Positions 44,930 through 56,200 of a DNA stretch of 64,000 nucleotides are shown here, piece by piece. Origin of the DNA: Loripinus fragilis (Eukaryota; Mollusca; Bivalvia; Lucinida; Lucinidae). The notes beneath the pieces were generated by a model. The model saw only the letters and a program-made list of their open reading frames with translations. It did not search any database and was not told the DNA's origin. The stretch covers positions 141,419,549-141,483,548 of the forward strand of contig OZ026515.1 in the NCBI GenBank assembly GCA_964019695.1, written 5' to 3'. The translations under genes were made by a program, and so were the position numbers. The number at the start of each line of letters is the position of its first letter. Within the stretch, counting starts at the first letter, position 1.

Positions 44930-46250
44930 GCCTCCGTCCGTCTGTCCGTCCGTTATGCTATCTCCTCCTAAGCCATTGGACGAAATTCAACCAAATTTGG
45001 CGTGTGAGTTACTCACATGAATGGGGCACGCAACATAATTTTTTTTTTGGCCCCGCCCCCTGGGGCCCTGGGGAGGGGTCAAAAGGTCAAATATCATTTA
45101 ATTTCAATTACAAAGTCAATTTCAAAGATTTTTGTTCCAAACTTTGTGTGTGTTCTCACAAATGAAAGATACAAAACATATCAGACCGTTTTTTTTATTC
45201 TGTCGCCTGGGTCTTGCCCTAGGGGTGGGACTTTGGGGTACTTAGGGGCCAAAATCAAATTCCGTCCTGCTGTCTGTCCGTTATGCTATCTCCTCCTAAA
45301 CCATTGGACAAAATCAAACCAAATTTGATGTGTGAGTTACTCACATGAATGGAGCTTGCAACATAAAAATTTTTTTGGCCCCACCCCTGGGGCCCTGGGG
45401 AGGGGTCAAAAGGTCAAATATCATTTAATTTCAATTACAATGTCAATTTCAAAGATTTTTGTTCCAAACTTTGTGTGTGTTCTCACAAATGAAAGATACA
45501 AAATATATCAGACGGGTTTTTTATTCTGTTGCCTGGGTCATGCCCTAGGGGTGGGACTTGGGGGTACTTAGGGGCCAAAATCAAATTCCGTCCTGCTGTC
45601 GGTCCGTTATGCTATCTCCTCCTAAACCGTTGCACGAAATTGAACCAACTTTGATGTTTGAGTTACTCACATGAATGGGGCGCGCAACGTCAAATTTTTT
45701 TTGGGCCCCGCCCACTGGGGCCCTGGGGAGGGGTCAAAAGGTCAAATATCATTTAATTTCAATTACAAAGTCAATTTCAAAGATTTTTGTTCCAAACTTT
45801 GTGTGTGATCTCACAAATGAAAGATACAAAACATAGCAGACGGGATTTTTTATTCTGTCGCCTGGGTCATGCCCCAGGGGTGGGACTTTGGGGCACTGGG
45901 GGTGCCCAGGGGGTCAATTTTTTTTTTTTAAAACAGGGTCATGTGGCATATCAAATCGACGGGGATGACAAGCAGAACAGAATGCAAGTAACATTTTCAT
46001 CCTAGGGTCAAACTGGTGACCTTGGGACGAGGTCAAAAGGTCAAATATCATTAACATGTCAATTTCAAAGATTTTTATACCAAACTCTTTGTGTGTGTTC
46101 TCAAATATATAAGATAGAAAACATATTGAACAGAATTTTCATTCTGTTGCTAGAGTCATGCCCCGGGGTGGGACTTGTGGGTGCTGGGGGTCAAAAACTT
46201 TAGCGTGGGGATTTGCGATGGCGCCCCATCGACTGCGAGCTCTAGTTGTT
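44930..46250. repeat. 330-bp tandem array, about four units
   Basis: Units start at about 44945, 45277 and 45603, with a shortened fourth from about 46020. Shared blocks are CCGTTATGCTATCTCCTCCT, GTGTGAGTTACTCACATGAA, GGGCCCTGGGGAGGGGTCAA and TCAATTTCAAAGATTTTTGT. The first two units are over 90 percent alike. Small glycine/proline-rich frames are artefacts. Confidence 0.92.
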
Positions 46251-46385
46251 GATTTGTTGTTAGTTCACTTGAGCCGAAGGCTCATGGGTGAGCTAATAGT
46301 ATACCAATGACTCCGGTGCCCGTCGTCCGTCCGTCAACATTTTCAAACATCTTCTCTGAAACCACTAGGATAATTGAACTCAATT
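46251..46385. repeat. Left part of a repeat unit split by the LINE
   Basis: Ends in GAAACCACTAGGATAATTGA + ACTCAA. The matching continuation (CTGGTCAC-TGACCAAGATGG) appears only after the LINE at about 49266. The intact arrangement is seen at 51545-51680 and 50365-50520. Confidence 0.8.
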
Positions 46386-46747
46386 TTTTTTTTTTTTTTT
46401 TTTTTTTCGTCTTGTTCCTTTTATTTTCTATAATCCTGTTACAACTTACAGAAGGGTATCCAGCCATATATACAGTACATACATACATGAGCACCCTTAA
46501 ACAATACTCTCCCTGACAGCCTGGATCCTGTCGTACATATATGTATATGTTTAGTTAAGAAAAAATTCAGGAAGGGTGCTCCTTTCGCTCAAAACGACTC
46601 TCAAACATATGTTGGTATATATACAGTAAAAATAGCTACTGTTGTGCCAACCAAGGAAGACAGTGACATTGTGCCTTGTTTACAATTGTTAAGTAAAACA
46701 TTAACTTGTACACTCCATCTGAGCTATTGTGAAAATAGATCACTCAT

Positions 46748-46780
46748 GTATTAATCCTATCCTGTGGATAGGATCAATAC
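46748..46780. repeat. 15-bp-arm hairpin in the LINE 3' UTR
   Basis: Arms GTATTAATCCTATCC and GGATAGGATCAATAC with one mismatch and a TGT loop. It lies about 330 bp below the ORF stop and may help the reverse transcriptase recognise its own RNA. Confidence 0.8.
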
Positions 46781-47095
46781 ACAAGTGACATATCGATTCT
46801 AAGTCCCTGATAACCCTGCAAACATAACACGAGGTCACTGTCACTCCCGGCTGGCAGGACAATATATAATAAAGATAAAAACAGTATGCACTGGCTTTCA
46901 TTTTCATCCCTACTACATATTTAATATTTATACAATAATACAAACTAAAAAGAAACAAGACATTTTTGTATGGTATACTTTTCCTGTTCCTGAGGCTGTA
47001 CTGGTTACTATAATGAATTACTAATACATGTATTTCAGAGTGTCAGTTTTATTCTTGGTATGTGAGGGTTGGTATGTATGCTTATATACCTATTC

Positions 47096-49245
47096 TTAAT
47101 TATTGAGTACTATTTCATATGGTTCCCAATCTTTATTGAACTCTGTTAGTTCATTATTTGACAAAGCAATATCTTTAAGTATTTTGAACAATTGATAAAG
47201 CTTCTTCTTGTAAACTTCTAGGACCAAGTGACGTTCATTACAGCGCGTTGTGTATATGTAGTATTTGGCATAGAGTATTATGATATTAAGTGGTTTTGTT
47301 ATAGTATTTAATCTATCCAGACCAAAAATAAAAAATTCCTCCACAAAGTCACACTGTATTTCATTATTATTCAGCCATTGTAACAATTCCTTCAAAAAAG
47401 CTTGAATCCTCTCACAGGCCCAGAAGAGATGGGTAATTGTTTCTTTTTGGGAATGACAGTAATAGCATAATGAGTCTCTCTTTATTTTCATTTTAAAGAG
47501 AAGATTGTTTGTTACTAAAATATTATGATTAATACTCGTCTGAAACCATTGTATAGCTGGATATTTTATTATATTAAAGGGGTAGTTGTAAATTTTCTTC
47601 CATTCTTGGTCTGTGAAATTAAATTTCTCATTCCATCTTTTTTTACTTGTCAGTTCATCATAGTTTTTATTCAGTTCATTATACATTGCTTGTGTCCCTG
47701 ACTTTTGTTGCAGAAAAACTTTGATATGACTTGGTATGAATGGATCTTGTACTTTTTTGGTTAATCTTATTTGTGTATGTGATAGAAAGTGTTTCAGTGA
47801 GTCTATAAATCCTTGATATTTTAAAATGCTCAACGGGTTGCCATCAATTCCAACTTCTTGATAGCTATAAAAGCTTCCATTCTGGTTCACCAGATCATTC
47901 ACAAATCTGATACCTTTATCATACCATGTTTTATAAAAAACATATTTTCTATCTATTTTAATATTTCTGTTATAGAACAGAGGACTTTTTAAAATTTGTT
48001 CTTCACATATTTCTGTTTTATAATTTATATCAAGAAAAGTCTTTAGTACATCTTTCCAAAACTGATTATTCAATGTGCTTAAAATATCCTGAATATATTC
48101 TACATTACATGATGTCAACATTTCCAGATTTATATGCATTTTTATTATTTCTTGCCATTTACTTTCATTTAAAAGAAGCCTTCTTATCCATGTAGATTTT
48201 AATGCCCTTACAAAGGCATTTAGGTTTATCATATTCAATCCTCCTTCTATATACTTCTTTATCACAACTGTTTTTTTAATTTTTGGATTTTTATTCCATA
48301 AGAAATCATACAGAGATTATCTATAGTTTCATATATTTTGACATCTGGATTTGGTAGAGATGTAAAAAGAAGATTAAATATTGGTATAACAAGAGTTTTA
48401 ATTACAGTAATTTTTCCAATAGGTGATAAACTTCGTTTATTCCACTGTTTTAGTATCTTTTCCATTTGTGTTACTTTTGGTATATAATTATTTTCTATCA
48501 TCTTATCTAAATCTGTATTGAAAAGAATCCCTAGTAACTTAAATTGGTTACTACCCCATGAAAGTTTCCACTTTGTTTTTATTGACCTGGTACTAAATTT
48601 TTCTGAACCAATCCACACCAGTTGTGTCTTATCGAAGTTTATATTTAACCCTGATATTTTTGAAAATCTTGAGAGCTCTTCAAGAGTCTGATTGAGAGAT
48701 CTTTCTGTGCCATCTAGCATTGCTGAAGTGTCATCTGCATACTGTGATATTTTAAATTCAATATTATTGATATTTATGCCTTTTATTGTTTTGTTTTTCC
48801 TTATCTTTGTTGCAAGGAATTCAGCACAAATCACAAAAAGGTATGGAGAGAGGGGGTCACCTTGACGACATCCACGCTCTATGTTAAAAAAAGAAGACAG
48901 ATGTCCAGATACAGATACTGCTGAGGATATATTTTTATAGCATACTTTTACCCATTTTCTGATCGAGTCCCCAAAATTTAGATGTTCAAGTGCTTTGTGT
49001 AAGAAATTCCACGATAGAGAGTCAAACGCTTTTTCAAAATCTATCAGCAGCAATAGTCCTGGAATATTCTTTTCATCTGTAAATTTCATCATGTCATATA
49101 TTATTCGTATATTTTCCACAATGGATCTACCCTTTATAAAACCTGTTTGATCTTTATTTATAATGCTGTCTAATACTGTTTTAATTCTATTGGCAATAGT
49201 ACCTGATGCAAGTTTGTATACAGTTTTATATGGATTCTCCTTAGG
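47096..49245 (-). pseudogene. LINE ORF2 C-terminal part, one frameshift
   Basis: The frame is open from about 49245, upstream of the first ATG. Visible motifs: QTGFIKGRSIVENIR, DFEKAFDSLSW (RT motif A), RQGDPLSPYLF (motif B), SQYADDTS (catalytic YADD) and LNINFDKTQ. One frame change near 48300-48320 joins to a second frame with KSTWIRRLL and a C-terminal zinc-finger-like segment CYYCHSQKETITHLFWAC (zf-RVT). The order and C-terminal CCHC are typical of the L1/Tx1 group. The endonuclease and first part of RT are lost through 5' truncation. Confidence 0.9.
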
Positions 49246-49265
49246 ATGGGGGAATGAAAGTTTGT

Positions 49266-50755
49266 TTAAATAGTCCTGGTCACATGACCAAGATGGCTAC
49301 CACACCCATATATACAGTCAGACATAAGTTAAGCACCACCGGAACATTATTTCAGAGACATTTTTCTTGTACAAATTTCTTCAGAAGAACAACCAGTTTG
49401 TAATATTTTGTTACCCTTGTCTTCCTTTGGTCTGCTGAAATATCAGAATGCCATTTGGTCATTTTTCTGAATTTCTACGGAGTCTGTTTACACCCACCCC
49501 TATTTTAGGATGTTCCCTTAAAAAGTGTCACAGCTTAACCCAAAATGCTTACTTTGAATTCAAATAAGCGCACAAAATAATAATCTATACTTATTTTTCA
49601 AACTAGTACCAAACTGATTCTGTAGAACTCAAGGTTTCATGTCAGTTATAGAGGATCATAGAGATAGTTAATCGTGTGTTTATAATTTTTGCATTATCAC
49701 TATATAGCATGCCATTCTTTACACACCCATATTACTTTTATTCTTTTAGAGATATCAATTTGAAATTTTCAGACAGAATTTGACTTTGATATTGTAACAA
49801 TATGACACAAACACTTTACATGTCTAAGTTTTTTGAAAATATCATAATGGGCTAGAGAATAGGGACATTTTTAGGGGTAAGTGTGCATTTACCATGCCTG
49901 GTTGTTTACCATTGAAATTTGCTGTAAATTGTCACCACTTTATCTATTTTCATAAATAAAACAACAAAATATTCATGACTGGAAAGCTTCCTTCGTTTTC
50001 TAGGAAACTATTGAGGCGATGCTTAACTTATGTCTGACTGTATATGTTAAAAATCCATTAAAAATCTTCTCCAGAACCAGAAGGCTGATGACCTTGGGAC
50101 TTGGTGTGTAGAATTTGGGAATTGTGAAGCCTACCAAGTTTGTTCAAATCATGATCCTAGGTTGACCTTGACCTACTTAACATCAAGGTCAAATTGGCTT
50201 ACTAATGTATATTTAAATAGGAAATTTTTAAAAAGTACATTTATTGAAAACTGTTGAAGCGAAAGTCATTATTTTCACTTGATATGTTTAACCTAATGTG
50301 ACAATGGCTATAAATAAATTCCAAAGTCGCTCATATTGGAGTCCCATCAATATATTAAAACATAGTTTTCTCAGAAATCATTAGGCCAATTGAACTCAAA
50401 TTTCGTATGAAGAGTCTGTACAATATGTTATCCAGAATTTATACAAAGTGTTCTGATCACTGTGTCACTTATGACCAAGATGTCTGCCATGCCCATAAAA
50501 AGTAAAAACCCTTTTAAAATCTTCTCCAAAACCAGAAGGCTGATGACCTTGGGACTTGGTATGTAGCATTTGGGATGTTGTGCTTACCAAGTTTGTTCAA
50601 ATGATGATCCTAGGTTGATCTTGACCTACTTAACGTCAAGGTCAAATTTTGCTTCCTAATGCATTTAAATGGGAAATTTTTTGAAAAGATGATTTTTTGA
50701 AAACTGTTGAAGCCAGTCATTATTCTCACTTGATATGTTTAACCTAATATGACAT
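49266..50755. repeat. Dispersed repeat units (CAGAAGGCTGATGACC type)
   Basis: Three partial units, about 49266-49312 continuing at 50043-50340, 50341-50755 and 51468-51850, share GAACCAGAAGGCTGATGACC, ACCTACTTAACRTCAAGGTC and AACTGTTGAAGC. They are hosts for the LINE and for two inverted-repeat elements. Confidence 0.85.
49315..50040. mobile_element. 726-bp TA-flanked inverted-repeat element
   Basis: Ends CAGTCAGACATAAGTTAAGC and the exact complement of that 20-mer apart from one base beside GGCGAT. TA lies on both sides (49313-49314 and 50041-50042). The host repeat continues cleanly across it. TA duplication suggests mariner-type mobilisation. No transposase is encoded. Confidence 0.9.
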
Positions 50756-51467
50756 TTAGTGCGTTCAGAATTCTTCCTTCGGCAACCAGGGTTACCATCG
50801 GTTACCGAAGGCTGCCGATGGCGACATTCGGTAACATATGGTCACCATCGGTAATCACATCGGTGAGTTGCTGGTCGCCGATACTGCCGCGTCACGATAG
50901 TGGAGGTAGCCTCGGTAGCTGATTTATGACGTCATTTCAAAATGGCTGCTAGAATTAAATCTTCCAGCGGGATAAACGGAAATTTGTTTCCAACAGAATT
51001 TCCTGTCAACAATAAGCTTTACAAGTTGTTGGTAAAACAAAGTGCTATTCCGCTGATATCAGACCATAGATTTTGTCCAGTGATATTTAAAACTTTTTTA
51101 GTTATAGTGAAGGATAGCTAACATTTTAACAGACAAGTAACACGTCTAAAGAGACGATTGTTTTTAGCTCCCAAAATTTTTGACGTACACTCAAACTAAC
51201 ATGTTCAGCTACAGAGACTAGCCAGAATGCTGACATTTTACATGAAGCAAGTTTAAATATTCAAATTTTAGTATATAAGTGAATATATGGTAAATTTATT
51301 TGCCATCGGATACCATAGGCCACCGATGATAACGAAAGCTACCAAAAGCCGTTCAACTTAAAACACCTGTTTTCGGCTATTTTTGTAGCCGATGGTTACC
51401 GAAGGTACCGTCGGAAACCACTCGGTATAAACCTTGGGTACCGATGGGAGAATTCTGAACGCACTAA
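50756..51467. mobile_element. 712-bp element with perfect 19-bp ends
   Basis: Ends TTAGTGCGTTCAGAATTCT and its exact complement. Internal inverted copies of CATCGGTTACCGAAGG-like sequence lie near both ends. The interior carries a palindromic CRE-like TGACGTCA (50927-50934) 8 bp before the ATG of the small frame at 50942. The host repeat resumes on both sides. Confidence 0.88.
50942..51121 (+). CDS. 59-residue ORF inside the 712-bp element
   Basis: MAARIKSSSGINGNLFPTEF opens the frame, then NNKLYKLLVKQSAIPLISDH and a hydrophobic end, with a stop at 51121. I do not recognise it. A possible donor (TTG/GTAAAA) lies after residue 30, so it might be the first exon of a larger transposon protein of which only the start was kept. 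A CRE-like site just upstream looks promoter-like. Confidence 0.35.
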   Translation: MAARIKSSSGINGNLFPTEFPVNNKLYKLLVKQSAIPLISDHRFCPVIFKTFLVIVKDS

Positions 51468-51879
51468 GTGACTATGAATAAGTTCCAAATGTCAAGGTTG
51501 ACCTTTGACCTTTCAGGCAAGGTTGCTCTTATTGAACATACAGGTAGTTTTCTCAGAAACCACTAGGCCAATTGAACTCAAATCTCATATGAAGATTCCT
51601 TATGATAAGTTATCCAAAATTCATATAAATTGTTCTGGTCACTTGACCAAGATGGGTGCCAAGCCTATATATGGTAAAAACCCTTAACAAAATCTTCTTC
51701 TTTAGAACCAGAAAGCCGATAACCTTGGGGCTTGGTACGTAGCATTGGGGATGTGGGCCCTACCAAGATTGCACAAATGATGCTCCTAGGTTGACCTTGG
51801 CCTACTTAACAGCAAGGTCAAATTTAATTCTTAATGCATTTATATGGGAAATATCTTGAAATGTTCATTTTTAGCTTGA

Positions 51880-52780
51880 CTGCACGAAGTGCAAAGAGCT
51901 ATTGTAGTCACCACGTTCATACACGTTTGTCCCGTTCTGTGGCGATCCGTTCCCGTCACACTGTGTTAAAGTTTTCTAGAAGTCCATATCTTGACGACCA
52001 CTTGTCAGAAAGCATTCATACTTGCACCATAGATACCTTTTAGGGTAAGCTTTCATTCCACGACATCCGACCCTAGGGTCCATGCTGGGGGTGGGGCTAG
52101 AGCTCAAAATCTAGGACATATCCAAGGTAGGATTTTTGCGTTAAAGTTTTCTAGAAGTCTATATTTTGATAATCACTTGTCAGAAAGCATTGATACTTGC
52201 ACCATAGATACCTTGTAATCTTAGCTTTCATTCCACAACATCGGACCCCAGGGTCCATGCCTGGGGGTGGGGCTAGAGGTCAAAATCTAGTTCATATCCA
52301 AAAGATAGGATTTTTGCGTTAAAGTTTTCTAGAAGTCCATATTTTGACAACCATTAGTCGGAAAGCATTCATACTTGCACCATAGATACCTTGAAGAATA
52401 AGCTTTCATTCCACAACATTGAACTCCAGGGTCCGTGCTGGGGGTGGGGCTAGAGGTCAAAATCTAGTGCATATCCAAAATATAGGATTTTTGAGTTAAA
52501 GTTTTCTAAAAGTGCATATGTTGATAACCACTTGTCAGAAAGCATTCATACTTGCACCATAGATGCCTTGTAGGGTTAGCTTTCATTCCACGACATCAGA
52601 CCCTAGGGTCCATCATATCCAAAAGATAGGAATTTAGCGTTAAAGTTTTCTAGAAGTCCATATTTTGACAACCACTTGTCAGAAAGCATTCATACTTGCA
52701 CCATAGATACCTTGTATGGTTAGCTTTCATTCCACGCCATTGGACCGCATGCCTGGGGGTGGGGCTAGAGGTCCGTCCGT
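51880..52780. repeat. Tandem array, about five or six units of 150-180 bp
   Basis: Shared blocks are AAGTTTTCTAGAAGTCCATA, CACTTGTCAGAAAGCATTCA, ACTTGCACCATAGATACCTT and GGGGGTGGGGCTAGAGGTCA. One unit (about 52500-52640) lacks the GGGGGTGGGG part. Confidence 0.9.
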
Positions 52781-54180
52781 CCCGCTTTGTGTCAGATGTA
52801 TATCACCTATATTCTTTGAGGTAGGAATCCCAAACTTTGTGTGTGGATGCATCTTGGGATGGTGGAGTGTCGTGTACCATTTTGGGGTCACTGTGACCTT
52901 GACCATGACCATGACCTAGTTTTTAGAATAATTGTGTCGGGTGCATAACTCTTATATTCTTTGAGGTAGGAATTCTAAATTTGGTTTGTGAATGCATCTT
53001 GGGATGGTGGAGTGTCACATACCATTTTCAGGTCACTATGACCATGACCTAACCTAGTTTTTAGAATAATCATATCACCAGCATATCTCTTACATTATTT
53101 GAGGTAGGAATCCTTAATTTGGTGTGTGGATGCATCTTTGGATGATGGAGTGTCGTATACCCTTTAAGGGTCGCTGTGACCTTGACCTCTGACCTAGTTT
53201 TTAGAATAACCATATCTGGAACATATCTCTTATATAATTTGAGGTAGGAATCCCCATATTTGTTGTATAGATGCATCTTGGGATGAACGAGTGTCCCATA
53301 CCATCCTTGGGTCAATGTGACCTTTACCTCTGACCTAGTTTCTAGAACCGCATTAAGTCTGGTGCATATTTTCTATTTTCTTTGAGGCAGGAATTCCAAA
53401 TTTGGTGTGTGGATGCATCTGGATGGGGAAGTGTCGCGTACCATTTTTGGGTCACTGTGACCTTGACCTCTGACCTTGTTTTTAGAATATTTTTATCCAG
53501 AGCATATCTCTTATATTATTTGATCTAGGAATCCCAAATTTGGTGGTGATGGATTTTGGGATGACGGAGTGTCCTGTACCATCCTTGGGTCATTGTGACC
53601 TTGATTTCTGGCCTAGTTACTAGAAGGAAACCCAAATTTGGTGTGTGGATGCATCTTGGGGATGATGGAATGTAATGTACCAGTTTTTGGGTCACTGTGA
53701 CCTTGACCTCATTTCTAGAATAATCGTGTCAGGAGCATATCTCCCATATTATTTTAAGGTAGGAATCCCAAATTTGGTGTATGGGGGCATCTTTGGATGG
53801 TGATATGTCGCTTACCATTTTTGGGTCACTGTGACTTTGACCTATGGCCTAGTTTCTAGAATAATCATATCTGGAGCATATCTCCTATATTATTTGAGGT
53901 AGGAATCCCAAATTTGGTGTATGGGGGCATCTTTGGATGGTGATATGTCGCTTACCATTTTTGGGTCACTGTGACTTTGACCTATGACCTAGTTTCTAGA
54001 ATAATCATATCTGGAGCATATCTCCTATATTATTTGAGGTAGGAATCCCAAATTTGGTGTGTGGATTCATCTTTGGATGGCAGAGTGGTGCATACCATTT
54101 TGGGTCACTTTTACCTTGACATTGACTTCTGACCTCATTTTTACGTTTTTCGTGTCTGGAGCATATCTCCTATATTACAA
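52781..54180. repeat. Tandem array, about ten units of 140 bp, with GGTCACTGTGACC motif
   Basis: Each unit has GAGGTAGGAATCCCAAATTT, GTGTGGATGCATCTTGGGAT, TGGGTCACTGTGACCTTGAC and AGAATAATCATATCTGGAGC. The block near 53820-53960 and the next near 53960-54060 are almost identical, marking the latest duplication. Several units contain the perfect inverted pair GGTCACTGTGACC followed by TGACCTTGA. Confidence 0.93.
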
Positions 54181-55500
54181 ATAACTTTCCTCAAATGTGT
54201 CTTATGCTAGACCAATTTCTTTGGGGGCATTTGTCACATTACTGTGTCATGTATGTTTGTCGATCATAAAATATGTTTCAACTGTACAATATATATCCAT
54301 AAGCTTCATATACATACATAACCTAAAGGTTGTCACACTTCTTTCAATTAAAAGGTTTCAGTCAAGCTACACTGTCATGCGACAGCTCTTATTCTATAAC
54401 TCATTACCTGTTAAAGTCTAAATCATAATATTTGCAAAAAATGTTCAACCTAGTGACACAATGGTTTTATATAAGTACCAAAGGTCAAACTGACTTGACA
54501 TTTCATCCAAGATGGCTTTATGCATATCTTAACATCTTTTTCTCAGAAAACACTGCTTGAACTCAAATTTAATATAAAATAGTCATTAGATAAAACTTCA
54601 TAGATATGACATTTTCTTTAGGTCACTTGACCAAAACGGCTGCCACGCCCATAATTGGTGAAACAATTAGGTTTAAATATTAAGCCTCGGTTGACCTTGA
54701 CCTGGTTTAACCTTATGAAGATCTTGTGACCCGGTGTCAGGTGAGCCCTTCAGGACCTCTAGTTTATTTTTGTTCCCATTGTGGGGGTTCTGTGTTTATT
54801 CCATGTTTTGTTGTGCAGTGCTTTGTGTCCTTGCTAGTTTTGCAATCATCTTGATGGGGAAGGGGAGCTGGTTGGTTTGCCTTTTTGTCTTCCTGGTGTC
54901 TTGTGACTGTGACCTCATGATGCCGTGGGTTGGTCTGCAGTGTCTGATTGTGGTATTTCCTGATTATTTTCCCCATATTGTTTTTGGTGTGGATACCGTC
55001 GGCGTAGCTTCATTTCAGTGTGTTATCTTCTGAACCAGCGGATGGATTTTGACCAAACTTGCATAGATACATCGTTGGGAGAGTAGAAAGAATTTATTTG
55101 ATTTTGGTGACCTTGACCTAATTTTCAAGTTCACTAGCCTATAAAGACTGCATAGATACATTGATTGAAGATGGAAAAGAGTTGATCTCACTATATAAGA
55201 GGACACAGGATGGCCAGGGGCAGGGATGAACAATAGGATGCCATGACTGCCATGTATTTAATTTTAGACAATTAAAGTCTAGATGAAAATAAATAGGTGT
55301 ATTTAAGTGTCTTAGGTACATGTATGGTTTTATATAAGGACACTCATCCAAATACCCATCCTTATCTGTAGCTATAATGCACAAACCAACTGATGAGCAC
55401 TTTGGCTGGTAATTAAGAAACAGGCTTATTTTCTAAATTTCACTTTATTAAATTAAATGTTAAAGAAGTAGACTATAAATTTAATAAACTATGATTATTT
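54181..55500. other. Dispersed repeat fragments; no gene seen
   Basis: 54740-54960 is the inverted relative of 38260-38470 (for example GTCTTCCTGGTGTCTTGTGA). Other parts resemble the GGCTGATGACC units (54600-54720). A 99-residue plus-strand frame at 54734-55033 lies inside this repeat and is not considered a gene. Confidence 0.6.
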
Positions 55501-55529
55501 AACTGATAAACTAGAGCAGCAGTCGATGG

Positions 55530-56200
55530 CGCACCATCGCAAATACCCTCTTTTTACCTTTGACCTTTATCTTGGGGTTAAGGTCACACAACTGTTGTCC
55601 ATTACCCTCTACTTCATGTCACCTATGCACCTGCAAAGTTTGCAGTTGCTACATCCATTTGTTTAGAAGATGCATTTACAAGAAAATATATCATATGACC
55701 TTGACCTTGGGATCAACACACAAAATGTAGCCCCAGTACCCTCCACATCATATGACCTAGGCACCTGCAAAGTTTGAAGTTGCTATGTCCAACGGTTAAA
55801 GAGAATATCTACTTACAAGAAAACACATGATTTGCCTTGACCTTGAGATCAAGGTCACACAAAATGTTGCCCCAGTACCCTCATCATATGACCTATGCAC
55901 CTGCAAAGTTTAAAGTTTCTACGTCCAATGGGTTAGAAGGATATGCATTTGAAGAAAATACATTATTGACCTTGACCCTGGGGTCAATATACACCTGTAT
56001 AGTTTTAAGTAGCAATGTTTAACGGTTTAGGAGGAGATGCAATTACAAGAAAATACATTATTTGACCTTGACCCCAAACATTGCACATTACCCTCTACAT
56101 CATGTGACCTATACACCTGCATAGTTTGATGTTGCTACGTCTAACGGTTTAGGAGGAGATGCAATTACAAGAAATGTGGCGGACGGACGATGGCCCGACT
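55530..56200. repeat. Tandem array, five units of 130-140 bp
   Basis: Shared blocks are TGACCTTGACCTTGGGRTCA, CCAGTACCCTC, CATATGACCTATGCACCTGC, AAAGTTTGAAGTTGCTA and GAGATGCAATTACAAGAAAA. The array is flanked by GATGGCGCACCATCGC (55526-55541), a short palindromic edge also seen at 37176 and 46217. Confidence 0.9.

Larger units (their letters stand above)
46386..49265 (-). mobile_element. 5'-truncated L1/Tx1-like LINE
   Basis: Reading right to left: truncated 5' end at about 49265, reverse-transcriptase coding (49245-48262 and 48265-47096), a 0.7-kb 3' UTR and a poly(A) tail (plus-strand T run 46386-46407). It was inserted into a pre-existing repeat unit. Comparison with intact units suggests about 60 bp of the target is missing and no clear target duplication. 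Confidence 0.88.

Noticed and set aside
54734..55033. Hydrophobic 99-residue ORF
   Set aside because: It lies within a dispersed repeat that also occurs inverted at 38260-38470 without a conserved frame.
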